The notes beneath the pieces are model-generated. The model was not told where the DNA came from, did no database searches, and saw nothing but the letters and a program-made list of their open reading frames with translations. From Angiostrongylus vasorum (taxonomy: Eukaryota > Nematoda > Chromadorea > Rhabditida > Metastrongylidae), in the NCBI GenBank assembly GCA_018806985.1, contig JADANN010000461.1, positions 2,153,276 to 2,217,275 of the forward strand: DNA of 64,000 nt, given 5' to 3'. Numbering within the stretch: the first letter of the stretch is position 1; each line of letters opens with the position of its first letter. Below are positions 55,199 to 64,000 of this stretch, in pieces. The position numbers were made by a program, and so were the translations under genes.

Positions 55199-55334
55199 TT
55201 GCTGTTCTTCTTCAAAAGAACAGATACGAGGTTGGTATTTCACGCAGCAATTCCCAAGATCTTCAATAACTAGAAAAACAGCCAGTTATCAATCAATGCC
55301 GAGATTAATAGAAAGTCGGTCTTAGGAACTGGAA
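55199..55334 (-). repeat. Short family E (PLE terminal) insertion with target duplication
   Basis: Minus strand: GACCGACTTTCTATTAATCT, CGGCATTGATTGATAAC, CCAACCTCGTATCTG. Flanks CTCATTGAAGT (55188-55198) and CTCAATGAAGT (55335-55345) are RTE sequence duplicated on insertion. Confidence 0.75.
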
Positions 55335-55447
55335 CTCAATGAAGTATCGGCAGGGTACAAAAGACCGCTCTATCTCACTTTCATCGGTTTAAAAGGTCTT
55401 TGACTCGACTGAGATAGAAGCAGTCATGGAAGCTCTTGAAAGTCTGA

Positions 55448-55686
55448 GAGTCCCTACTGCCTATTCTTTTTAACGGCAAGGTATATTGCAAAATATAACT
55501 TCTGTAATGCTGAGATATTTGCAAAACTTCGGACCACAGGTGTCTGTGGTGGGGAACGAACGCGCTATTGTCCTTTCCGGGGAGTAAGGCGTTCACCACC
55601 ACACCATGCGGGTCCCTTCGTTTCTCCTGTCTCTCAGCTTGTTCTCACCGCAGACACCTGCGGTCCGGAGTTTTGCAAATATCTCA
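55448..55686. repeat. SINE family C pair, inverted
   Basis: A minus-strand copy (55448-55645) followed directly by a plus-strand 3' fragment (CACCGCAGACACCTGCGGTC, GGAGTTTTGCAAATATCTCA). Similar inverted arrangement to 63022-63290. Confidence 0.65.
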
Positions 55687-55984
55687 GCACTACAGATGTT
55701 AACATTGACGTCAAAAGAGCGGTTAGGCAAGGCGATACCATCTCGCCAAAAATTATTTACCGCCACCTACCAGAACGTCATGCGAACATTGGAATGGGAT
55801 ACTATGGGAGTGAAAATCGATGGTCGGCAGTTACACCATCTTCGCTTTGCTGATGACATCGTCCTTATAACAAGATTACTGAATTCTCTAGGGCAGTCCT
55901 TTTATGATAGGTTTTAGAGCCGCATTTATTTACTTTGGGATAAAGGTCGGGATGAATGGAATCCTATTCTCGCTAAAGCTATTG

Positions 55985-57005
55985 TTTAGAAACGTAGTTT
56001 TTATTCCAAATCAATCCGGAAGAGCTACGGTTTCGTAGCCATTGTAAACAGCCACTTGAAGCGTCAAATTCAGGAACTCTTCGTTCCGCCCTCTTCCCGT
56101 GCACACTGTTCGAATCATACAAATGCCCTTATATGTGTGAAAGGTGAAAAAAGTAATAAACCAGAGATAATGGATGCTTTTGTCACTCAGCTATGCCCAT
56201 TGCTACCACTTTGGATTGTAGATGCTTTCGGAGACGTAATCCGAACGTTCAAAAGTACAATGTTTTCAACATCAGACATGAACGCAAGGGCAGGGAATCG
56301 GTGCCAGTCACTGTTCCATTGCCAACCCTCCAATTTGTGCGCAGTATTTTCCAAATCATCAGAATATTCAGCAGTTTAGGCATTCCTTTAAGAGGCCCAA
56401 CAGCTGGTGAATTTGGAAGCCATGCATGTTCAATACTCCTTCGTCTTGCATAAGGAGTTCGAGGATCGCCGACATAGCGGAGTCGTTCGGCACGTCGGTA
56501 CAAAGTACGGTGACCTCAACAGACTTCATCACGTGCGCGATGTTACGACGCGCATTACCTAGACTATCCAGGAAGAAGATTTGGGTGTTCGTAAGGTGGG
56601 CTGGAATATGTTTAAGCAACTAGGTAAGTCTTAGGCTTAGAAACCATGTTATTCTACTCGTTTGTCCGTCTATACAGCTAGTGATGGCTCTAAACATGAA
56701 CATTGATGGATCGGTAAACGTAACATCATCAGTGGATACCAATCTATGGGTTTTGGTAAGTACGAAGAAGACAGGATGTGTCACTGACTGAATATTAGCT
56801 TGTGCAATAACTGGTGGTATTAGACCTGAGGCGCTTTCCACACCTCAACCCACTCTTTCTGTAATTTTCGGTCGCGACTTCCGAATAAAATTCCAGATGA
56901 TGGGATGTATGCCTATGGTCTAGCATCATGTTTACAAATGATTTATTTCGTCCAGCACCAGTGTGTGTTTCCAATACATAAAAACAACTCAGTAGAGCGA
57001 TCATG
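55985..57005 (-). mobile_element. Penelope-like element RT fragment, decayed
   Basis: Minus frames 56620-56841 (FVLTKTHRLVS; ITSCIDGQTSRITWFLSLRL), 56368-56619 (LKHIPAHLTNTQIFFLDSLG; DVPNDSAMSAILELLMQDEG) and 56249-56503. Covers finger and motif A; YVDD and thumb are lost. Frames are broken by at least three shifts. Confidence 0.8.
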
Positions 57006-57049
57006 TAAATAAAGCCGAAACTATATCGTCAGTATAATTTGACCACAAG

Positions 57050-57240
57050 GATGCTTAGATAGGAGCAAAACTCAGAACCACAGTTGGCTTTTCGAATCCG
57101 CGACTAGTCTTTCCGGTGGTTCACATACTTATGCGCCATACAAACCGAGGCCTATGGCATGCTTTTCTCTCAGCCATGTTTCTAATCGTTGCTATCAGCA
57201 ATCATCTGCCAACGGGAATGATCTGGACAGCACAAATGGC
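57050..57240 (-). repeat. SINE family C' copy
   Basis: CAGAACCACAGTTGGCTTTT, TATCAGCAATCATCTGCCAA, CGGGAATGATCTGGACAGCA on plus are the inverse of the C' consensus. The 67-residue frame is a shadow. Confidence 0.5.
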
Positions 57241-57329
57241 ATTGAACTTCGTTAACTTGAAAGATAGTATCAAAGTCTTAAAAGGTTCAAGAGGTCTGTC
57301 TAGAGTTCATACAATCTGAGCGCTTTATC

Positions 57330-58080
57330 CGTGAAGTGATAATCAAGCATGTTCAAAGCACATAGAAGACGGTTTTGCGTACTCTTTAACAAACATGTCA
57401 CACGTCCACAATCGGACAAGCCACCTCCGAGCTATGTCTGGCCACTTCATTAGGGGATGATAAACTAGACGTATGTTCTCTTTACACAAAAATAATAAAA
57501 TGTAACCCAGCTTCCTGTTAGGTTATCAATGAAATAAGATAGAAGGGTTTATACGAATGCTGCGACTTGATCTTCTCCCACGAGTAAACACAGCGTACTG
57601 AACAGATTTGAAACCGTTACTAACATTTTATTATCAGACCACTAACGTATTTGCAGTTGAGATGGGTGATACAGTATCTCAACAACTTTTCGGAAATAAA
57701 TTAATAAAGTAAAAAAAGTGCAGAGAAGAAGGATCTTATAACGTTCTTACAGAATCGATCGAATGTCACATATATGCAGAGTTGCAAGAATTTTTTACAG
57801 GTGTTATAAGAATAACAATGTAATCAGTGATGACAAGGTTAAAGAAACCCATAAAAGTAAAGCTTAAACGCTACGCAGATCGAAAACAATTCGCCAATGA
57901 TCGCTAACTCAACAGATCATTTACATTTTTTGGTGATTACCTAGAAAACAATATATAAATCATGGATATCCTGGAGGGACTGCTCATTTAATGAGTTCTT
58001 CATTTTTATCCTTCGCAGGAAGTTTTTTTCGTCTCCTTCAGTAGTTGATCTAGAGTATTCAGTGATAAGATCTCACTGCT
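57330..58080. other. No recognised feature
   Basis: AT-rich, no long frames, no match to other repeats here. Confidence 0.4.
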
Positions 58081-58084
58081 AAGT

Positions 58085-58311
58085 ATGGAAATTCCGGAAT
58101 CATTATATGGAAAAGAAAGGGCTCAAGCATGGATTTTCAGCTTTTTCAACTGTTCTCGTTCGGCTGCACTCTCAGCTGTTTCGCATTCGTATGACGCCAT
58201 GAGCAACTCTGAAACGAAACCGAAAGAATTGAGCGGTAGCGAAAGATTTCGAAAAAACGGAAGTACTAGAAGTGGTTTAGAGAATCTTTGCTATCATTCG
58301 CCAAATAGGTA
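58085..58311 (+). other. Possible first exon, unrecognised protein
   Basis: ATG followed by 75 open codons (MEIPESLYGKERAQAWIFSF; Ser/Lys-rich remainder), ending near AATAG|GTAAAT, a fair nematode donor. No paralogue in the window and no recognised domain. A plausible exon start, but no second exon was found. Confidence 0.25.
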
Positions 58312-59048
58312 AATTATTAGAAGTCTAGGTAGCACCGAGATCGAAGCAGAACTTGGTTAACTGGGGTGGGGGAACGAACCATCTGTGTCGGAATGAACGA
58401 ATCGATCGTTACATGGTACCTTTGTGGAATGAATACAACCAGCAGTGATTATAAAGAAATAGTTCTTCGTTCTCGACACTTTTCTTCTAAGAAATTGAAG
58501 ACCTGCATATCATTAACCTAAATTGCAATGTTACTTGGAGCCCACTAAAAACTAGCCTCAAACTTCCACAGAAATGATAAGTGGCTGGGATACAAAAGCT
58601 TGAGTGCTAACAACACCCTGTAGCGAGACAAGGCTGATATTGTGCTTCCTGAGACTTTGTTCAAGCTGGGTCAATTTGGCTGATGCGTCGTGTGCTCGCT
58701 TTTGTATCTTGCACACCAACACGGCCATAGTCTGCATTCAAGTGGGAGGTGGTTAAGAGCCGTCTGCAACAAATTAGCAACATTTCCACCCACAGAGGTA
58801 ATGGCAAGCTGTTCGTGAGCGTATACAGCCTCCAAGTTGAGAGCTCCACAAACTATATAAGTATTCAAGGGTAAACGCAGCAAAATAAAAGGGCCATATT
58901 CTCCCGACCTTTTGAATGTTTCCTAATGCTACACCTATATATAGTTGGGCGAGGGGAAGAAAAATGACGGGCGGTTTAAAAAAGAACGAAAAAAAAACGT
59001 TCTATTCCATGTTGACCTTTCCAAGTCTACGATCCTTCTTTCCTTAGC

Positions 59049-59193
59049 GTACTGTAGACATTTAGCATCATTTTCTCGATTGCCTGTTTAGTAACACTGA
59101 TTGATCTTTCGTCCTGCTTAAGTGGTGGTCGCATTTCTGATACAGTATTACTAAACAAGCAATCGAGGAAATGATGCTAAATGTCTACAGTAC
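59049..59193. repeat. 51-bp perfect-type inverted repeat (hairpin)
   Basis: 59049-59099 and 59143-59193 are inverse copies with three mismatches (GTACTGTAGACATTTAGCAT starts the left arm), with a 43-nt loop. A transcript from either strand would form a long hairpin. Could be a small MITE or a hairpin RNA locus; no TA duplication is evident. Confidence 0.85.
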
Positions 59194-59316
59194 CACTCAA
59201 ACTAGAGAAGGAGTGCGAAGTTTTGGCTTACGTCAACGATCAATGATCAAAGAGGCTACCGTGTACGTCGAAATGTCGGGAGTAGTTAGTACAAAACTCC
59301 TCGGGAGAGCAAAAAA

Positions 59317-59374
59317 CACTAAACCTATACATCGGTAGCTCACCACACTAAACCTATGTGTCGGTAGCTCACCA
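59317..59374. repeat. 29-bp tandem duplication
   Basis: Two units of CACTAAACCTATRYRTCGGT plus AGCTCACCA, three differences. Confidence 0.85.
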
Positions 59375-59431
59375 CATGTCATTATGTAGATAAAATATTC
59401 GTCACAACACCTTTACGGTGCTGTTGAATCG

Positions 59432-59480
59432 ATAGTGTATCCCTAAGGGATTGATCAACGTTGAACGTTTTATTTTTCTC
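59432..59480 (+). repeat. SINE family A 3' fragment
   Basis: ATCCCTAAGGGATTGATCAA, CGTTGAACGTTTTATTTTT match the family A tail. Confidence 0.45.
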
Positions 59481-59889
59481 GTTTTAATGTACTATTTAAC
59501 GCTGGGTACCGGTCTCTCCATAGAGTGACGAAATCAGCAGGTACTGCAGAACGGATGCGTTTTTCGGAAATACACATAATGTTGATTTCCATTGCACAAC
59601 CAATCGCAACTGTTCGGATATCTGTGAGAAGGCCTGGAATTTATAAGATTCAACAAGAAAATCTTGATGAAAATGCGTCGATTCGATGACTTTTTACACT
59701 TGGAATGTCGGCCCAGGCTATTTTTATTCTATTTTTTAATACTAAACCAAATACTAATGAACATATTGTTAGCTAAGTAGTAAAAAACGATAGCAAACAA
59801 CAGCTCACTGCAATAAACAGATAGGTAAACAAATACTGGAAAGTCGATCTTGGGAATAAACAGATATTTAGACATTTAAAAGGCCAATT

Positions 59890-60282
59890 CCGCCCAACGG
59901 TTTACCGCCTCATCGTGGCTGGGAGGTGTTCCTGGGTGCCGTACTACTATGTATAGACGGAGGATTCATCCACCCAGCAAGGTCCCCCCCAATTTGAGGA
60001 GGAATCCGCCGTTTCCATTATGAAGCCTAGCTAAGAGTAAACAATACCAGGATCCACTACCATCCTGGTATCAAATTAGTCGCATAGTGGCAAATCTCCC
60101 TCTGATCCACAATGGCTGCGACTGCCTATGGTAGTGACGACCTTGGACAGACTTTGGCCTTACTAACCTCGGCACTTCAGAGAATAAAGTAGCTAAACCA
60201 GAAAATCTCAAAAAAGTGGAGATTATGCTGGAGCGCGCACAATCAGTGAGGACGAACAATCTATGCATCCAACTAAGTAAAC
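59890..60282 (+). repeat. SINE family D copy with 12-bp target duplication
   Basis: Flanked by AAAAGGCCAATT (59878-59889) and AAATGGCCAATT (60283-60294). ACGGTTTACCGCCTCATCGT at the start, CAACTAAGTAAAC tail. Lies downstream of the RasGEF-like exons. Confidence 0.9.
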
Positions 60283-60618
60283 AAATGGCCAATTTAATCG
60301 CGGTCTAAGGATTTGTCACGTCTGCTCAATGGCATGCTGAATACCATTCAAACGGGTCCATCCTTTGAATTTCGAGCTAGCTGCCCTTGGGTTTTCCCAG
60401 TTCCTCAGTCATATTGGGATTTTGCTACTTTTCCAGCCGTTATACGGTTTCTCTTGTACTTCACCATAGTTGGCTTTTCCTTGGTCCTTATCTGCTACAG
60501 TAATCATCAGTCTTGGGGGTTTGGTTGAGGGTTTGCCGCAATACCATCTTTCATAACTACTTTTAAATCGAAGAAGCATTAGCAAAAAGAGGAAATGAGA
60601 TAAAAAAACGGTACTTAC

Positions 60619-60715
60619 GACATAATTCAAATGTCCATTAGGCAGGGTACGAACGCTACTGTGATACAGTAAGAAAAGGTCTTTCAGCAGAAGAACGAAA
60701 AAATGGTATGACAAT
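60619..60715 (-). pseudogene. RasGEF-domain exon (RASGEF1-like), frameshifted
   Basis: Acceptor AATATTTCAG and donor GTAAGT. In the incoming phase it reads IVIPFF, then one base over VLLLKDLFLLYHSSVRTLPN, GHLNYV. IPFF-hydrophobic-KDL-(F/Y)FL followed by LPNGH is the conserved block late in RasGEF (CDC25-homology) catalytic domains, closest in my memory to the RASGEF1 family. The run TTTTTT has one T too many: 97 nt instead of 96. Following sequence to 60410 stays open (KPPRLMITVADKDQGKANYG) but is not RasGEF-like, so later exons are missing or replaced. Confidence 0.6.
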
Positions 60716-60957
60716 CTGAAATATTTCAACTTCAAAACCATTGAAAACCACTGTTTATTAACTCTTCTAATGCTTTCACCACTGATTTTTTTTCCATAGG
60801 AAATACATTGACTTCTACAGAAAAGGATTCTGTAAAAAATCGAAGAAAGGAGTTTCGAAAACAAAGTGTCCAAATCATCTCGCGGTGTTCCAAATAATTA
60901 AATTTAAACACAAAAATTGGAACGAAAAATCAAAATTAACATCTCTAGTGCAAGGGG

Positions 60958-61233
60958 CGTGTGGCGCAGTGGTCGGAGGCGCTCTGCAACACACATTTAG
61001 AATCGATCACGTGCCAATGGCCCACCAAGCCTTTCATCCCTCCGAGGTCGGCAAATTGGTACCAGACTAAGGGAGGAGAGCATCACTAGCTCGATATATC
61101 GGTAGGCCATCACAAGTCATTGTAAAGGCCAGATATGCATTCAATCACCTCCAAACGATACTTAATGAAGTCGAATGCATGTCGCATCCCTCTGGGATTG
61201 ATCAACGCCAACAGCTTCATCCGTTTTATCATT
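60958..61233 (+). repeat. SINE family A copy with 12-bp target duplication
   Basis: Flanked by TAGTGCAAGGGG at 60946-60957 and 61234-61245. Starts GTGTGGCGCAGTGGTCGGAG, B-box-like GAATCGATCACGTGCC, ends AGCTTCATCCGTTTTATC. Lies within the intron between the two RasGEF-like exons. Confidence 0.92.
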
Positions 61234-61639
61234 TAGTGCAAGGGGACGAGTTTTTCTTCTTTTGGCAACAAAATCCTGCCGCTGAATAAATTAAAGTGGA
61301 TCGCAACGACAACAATGCCTTTCTTCTTTCCCAATTCCTTTTTTCCCACAAAATATTTCTGAAAATGCTGACGAATATCGTTCATTTATTAAAATACAAA
61401 GCTGGGTCGCCCTAGATTGCATTGTTAACGCCTTATTAAGTCATTGGCACCAAAAAAGAAGTTCAGTTTGATTCTCGAGGAACCAGAAATTACGGAAGGG
61501 CGAATCTTAAGATTCAAAAGTTTTACACTCTCCCTGGAAATTTTCATATGTTTCGCTTTCTAATTCATAATTTTCAAAACCTTTACATTTTCGATTATAG
61601 CCTCAGCTTAACAGGATTCACTGCCGACTTGGAATCCCT

Positions 61640-61885
61640 AGATCAATCACGTTGACGAGTGATTGATGATAGCACTGGTCGATAGAGCTAGCTCAGAGGC
61701 AGGCAAAACGAGGGACCCGCGTGGTGTGGTGGCGAACGCGTTAGGCCCCGAAAAGCGTAATAGCGCGTTCGTTCCCCACCGCAAACACCTGCGGTCCGGA
61801 GTTTTGCAAATATCTCAGCATCATTGTGGTTGTATCATATATAATATTCCGCCATGAAAAAATCGTAATAGGCAGTAAATAAAAA
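61640..61885 (+). repeat. SINE family C copy, complete
   Basis: GTTGACGAGTGATTGATGAT, GACCCGCGTGGTGTGGTGGC, GAACGCGTTAGGCC, GCGCGTTCGTTCCCCACCGC, ACCTGCGGTCCGGAGTTTTG, AATAGGCAGTAAATAAAAAA. The best template for the family. Confidence 0.8.
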
Positions 61886-62166
61886 AGTTATCACTTTACA
61901 CTTTAATTCAGAGCAATAATTTTAAAAGAAATTTTCGCCTTTGTAGTCAAATGGAATGGAGGACATCCACATGTTTGATTTGGAATCCTCAGCTATTCTA
62001 ACTATCTGAGTACGAAAACTTATGTGAAGAAAAAAGATTTAAATGTGGTGGCGAATATATCGAGGGCATGCTTTTCCACTCTACTAATATAGTCTATTTC
62101 AATCACTCTAGGTACTCGACTGATTCACTAATTTCAAAAATGAGAGTGAGCCGTAAGAAAATATAC

Positions 62167-62298
62167 CTTCTGGCTACTTCCAGCCGTCTCAGCTCTCCAT
62201 TGCGCAGCTTTCATTGTGGCTCTGTACGAAAGAAAATTACCACTCGGATCCAGCTGATGTTGCAAAATTTCCAACTTTGATTTTTCAACTCTTGACCA
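62167..62298 (-). CDS. RasGEF-domain exon (RASGEF1-like)
   Basis: Acceptor GATTTTTTTTCAG, donor GTATAT; 132 nt, phase 0 to 0, fully open: WSRVEKSKLEILQHQLDPSG, NFLSYRATMKAAQWRAETAG, SSQK. DPSxNFxxYRxxL is a hallmark of RasGEF catalytic domains, just before the IPF...KDL block found in the exon at 60619-60715, with compatible phase. The product would activate a Ras/Rap-type GTPase. Gene-family label from memory; upstream exons beyond the window or undetected. Confidence 0.65.
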
Positions 62299-62677
62299 CT
62301 GAAAAAAAATCGTCTCAAAGATTACCACTGAAAATTTTTTCCTATTAAAAGAGAAATGATGTCGATCCTTAAAAATACTGCTCTTTAGCACTGGTGCCAA
62401 AGACGCTTTAACGATCCGCCCTCAAAACGCTATTGGTTTCCACGTTATGTGGCCATGCCCACTTCCGTGGCACTAATTTATGTAGTCGCATCTGCACTGC
62501 ATGTCATGGGCTATCGCCAACCGTACTCTATACTGACGAGTGACCAATTCTTTTGTCGCATGCCAATCCCTTTTTCCTTTACTACGAAGAAATCGCTCGT
62601 TTTACTCTAGTCAGAGCCAAAAATAAACAGAATCAGCGTTTCCTGTTGTGTTCCTGAGTATTTTTTTTTGAACTTAC

Positions 62678-62759
62678 CAATATTTTCACGATGAGACAAG
62701 AGGTCAACCGAGTTACTCATTTTTCGAATAATACTTTCTGATCTGGGGTGTGAATGACT
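62678..62759 (-). other. Possible exon upstream of RasGEF-like exons
   Basis: After TGCTATCTCAG the frame SHSHPRSESIIRKMSNSVDL, LSHRENI runs to a GTAAGT donor. It ends in phase 1, which does not fit the next exon, so an intermediate exon would be needed or it is chance. Confidence 0.25.
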
Positions 62760-63021
62760 CTGAGATAGCAGATGAAGTAAAATATGGTGAAAGATGAAAA
62801 GAAGATGAAAATGGCTAGTAAAATAGACAGGGTGGCTTCACTTCAGTGTTATAGGAAATTATGGATTGAAAAGGTCGGTGACTAAAGAAAGATAAGGCAA
62901 GAATGTGTTGAACGGATGTGAAAAATATTTGGGGCGTTACCTTAAACTTTTCCTCAGAGCTTGGAATGACCCGAAGATTGGTTTTAAAGAATTCACGCAG
63001 CTGGCTTTTAACTCAGTTTTT

Positions 63022-63290
63022 TACTTTAATGATGCTGAGATATTTGCAGAACTCTGGACCGCAAATGCCTATGGTGGGGGAACGAACGCGCTATTGTCCT
63101 TTCCGGGGGAGTAGCGCGCTCACCACCACACCATGCGGGTCCTTCGTTTCGCCTGTCTCAGTAGCGCGTTCGTTCCCCACCATAGGCATCTGCGGTCCAG
63201 AGTTTTGCAAATATCTCAGCATCATTAAAGTTATATTTCGCAACGCATACCCCTGCCGCTAAAAAGAGTAGGCAGTAAATAATAAGTCAA
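63022..63290. repeat. Inverted pair of SINE family C copies
   Basis: 63022-63162 (minus) and 63163-63290 (plus) share ATATCTCAGCAT, TTTGCAAATAT, GCATCTGCGGTCCAGAG and GTTCGTTCCCCACCATAGGC, with arms of about 90 bp closely identical, including the private AGGCAT variant, so one arm was probably copied from the other. Confidence 0.75.
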
Positions 63291-63574
63291 AATTGTGATT
63301 ATCACTTTTTACTTTTACTTTTACTCAGACCAGGTAATAGAAGTGAAATCATCCTGAGCAACGATGAAGCCTTACGATATCCAGTGTTCAGAGGTACTTT
63401 ATCTCACTCGTTCATATACGATAATCTAGTCCTCATGGAAATCTGCGCCATTTTAGAACATCGTCACCCATTTCATGGTCTATGATAAACTTTAAAGGTT
63501 TGAAAATTTTTCCTTTGCTGCTCGCTAACGCTAGCTAATATAACACCCACCGCTGCAGGGTGCATTATATGAAA

Positions 63575-63800
63575 AACAAATTATTATCAACGGATGGTCG
63601 TATCAACAACAACAACCCTGTATAAAAGAACATCGCAAGGCGAGTATGTCTCATTAGAGCGATGCCCACTGAAGAAGATCCGACACGATACGAAGGCGAA
63701 GACGAGATGACGAACAAATGTGGAGCATCGACTCGATCATTGGCTGTGATGAAGGCGAAGACGTCGAAGCTTTAACAGAATAAGACTCATGTAACAATCT
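63575..63800 (+). repeat. Half of a palindromic element (P3)
   Basis: CAACCCTGTATAAAAGAACATC (TATAAAAG at 63621-63628), GAAGAAGATCCGACACGATA, CATTGGCTGTGATGAAGGCG, then AGACGTCGAAGCTTTAACAG: the right arm of P1/P2 only. Confidence 0.6.
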
Positions 63801-64000
63801 CACGCAAGCGAAACAACCTAAGAAGGGATTGAACTGTACAGTTCGAAGTTCGCTGAAGTGGTATTAAGGCCTGAACTTCTATTCTTTACTCCTCTTGTTG
63901 CCATCCATCCAAATTATACGAATAAAAAAAAGGTTGAGAATCGAACCGTTTTCTTCAGTCGGATGATTGCTGGCAACGATAGGCCAGCTACAATGGCCAT

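Larger units (their letters stand above)
54430..55910 (+). mobile_element. RTE-type LINE (family 1) fragment with nested insertions
   Basis: Linker at 54430-54780; RT frames 54786-55097 (TPGPDRIRSELLKSPPPVLV, LPICLLSVVYKLFH), 55107-55200, 55345-55440, and 55690-55910 (VRQGDTISPK-like; LRFADDIVLI). Split by a family E insertion (55199-55334) and by SINE C copies (55448-55686) that replace about 80 bp of the RT. Closely similar to 8022-8995. Confidence 0.8.

Noticed and set aside
58671..58883. Minus-strand frame (YIVCGALNLEAVY) as an olfactomedin-like exon
   Set aside because: Similarity rests on a few residues; no splice sites or neighbouring exons support it.
1..64000. Bacterial or viral systems (CRISPR array, operons, phage, defence islands)
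   Set aside because: No regularly spaced repeats, no ribosome-binding sites or tightly packed ORFs, and clear eukaryotic splice sites and retroelements throughout.

Overview
This window looks like nuclear DNA of a nematode, most likely a clade V parasitic strongylid (hookworm-like); that placement is an inference. The basis is: short AT-rich introns ending in TTTTCAG/TTTACAG and starting GTAAGT/GTGAGT; 7-transmembrane chemoreceptor-like exons; two families of RTE-type LINE; Penelope-like elements (PLEs) with a GIY-YIG domain; and several families of tRNA-like SINEs. No bacterial operon, CRISPR, phage, rRNA or canonical tRNA gene is visible. Most long open frames are decayed retroelement pieces, and many short ones are shadows inside repeats.

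Layout. 0-3.3 kb: a PLE-related GTT-rich repeat, a decayed SINE, and an 0.8-kb palindromic element with a flank that recurs inverted at 45-50 kb. 3.4-4.3 kb: a decayed receptor-like locus, paralogous to one on the other strand at 15.5-16.2 kb. 4.6-15 kb: nested SINEs (four families here called A, B, C, D), RTE and PLE fragments. 15.5-18.0 kb: exon-like segments of a minus-strand membrane receptor. 18.5-21.3 kb: a nearly full-length dead RTE element on the minus strand. 22-25 kb: SINEs with TA microsatellites. 25.1-31.3 kb: three spliced exons of a minus-strand chemoreceptor (TM1, TM2-3, TM4), with a 4.8-kb first intron full of a second RTE family and a D SINE. 31.9-35 kb: a nearly full-length dead RTE on the plus strand. 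35.3-38.0 and 41.1-43.7 kb: an old segmental duplication whose copies have since received different SINEs. 45.5-48.2 kb: the best-preserved PLE (RT plus GIY-YIG), with an inverted copy of its 3' end on its other side and a short target duplication. 48.2-50.1 kb: second palindromic element. 50.8-57 kb: nested PLE, RTE and SINE remnants. 60.6-62.3 kb: two minus-strand exons that read as a RasGEF domain (RASGEF1-like), one with a homopolymer frameshift. 61.6-64 kb: more SINE C copies and half of a third palindromic element.

The window is therefore a gene-poor, transposon-dense stretch with remnants of two or three host genes. The main points of interest are the inverted-dimer organisation of PLE-type repeats, a motif (CTGARGA...GAAACGT) shared by otherwise different repeats, and four SINE-like families, two of them with exact insertion boundaries (about 12-bp target duplications). 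Coordinates of repeat edges are approximate (about 10-20 bp) unless a target duplication is quoted. Family names A-D, E, G, P are local labels. No database search was possible.
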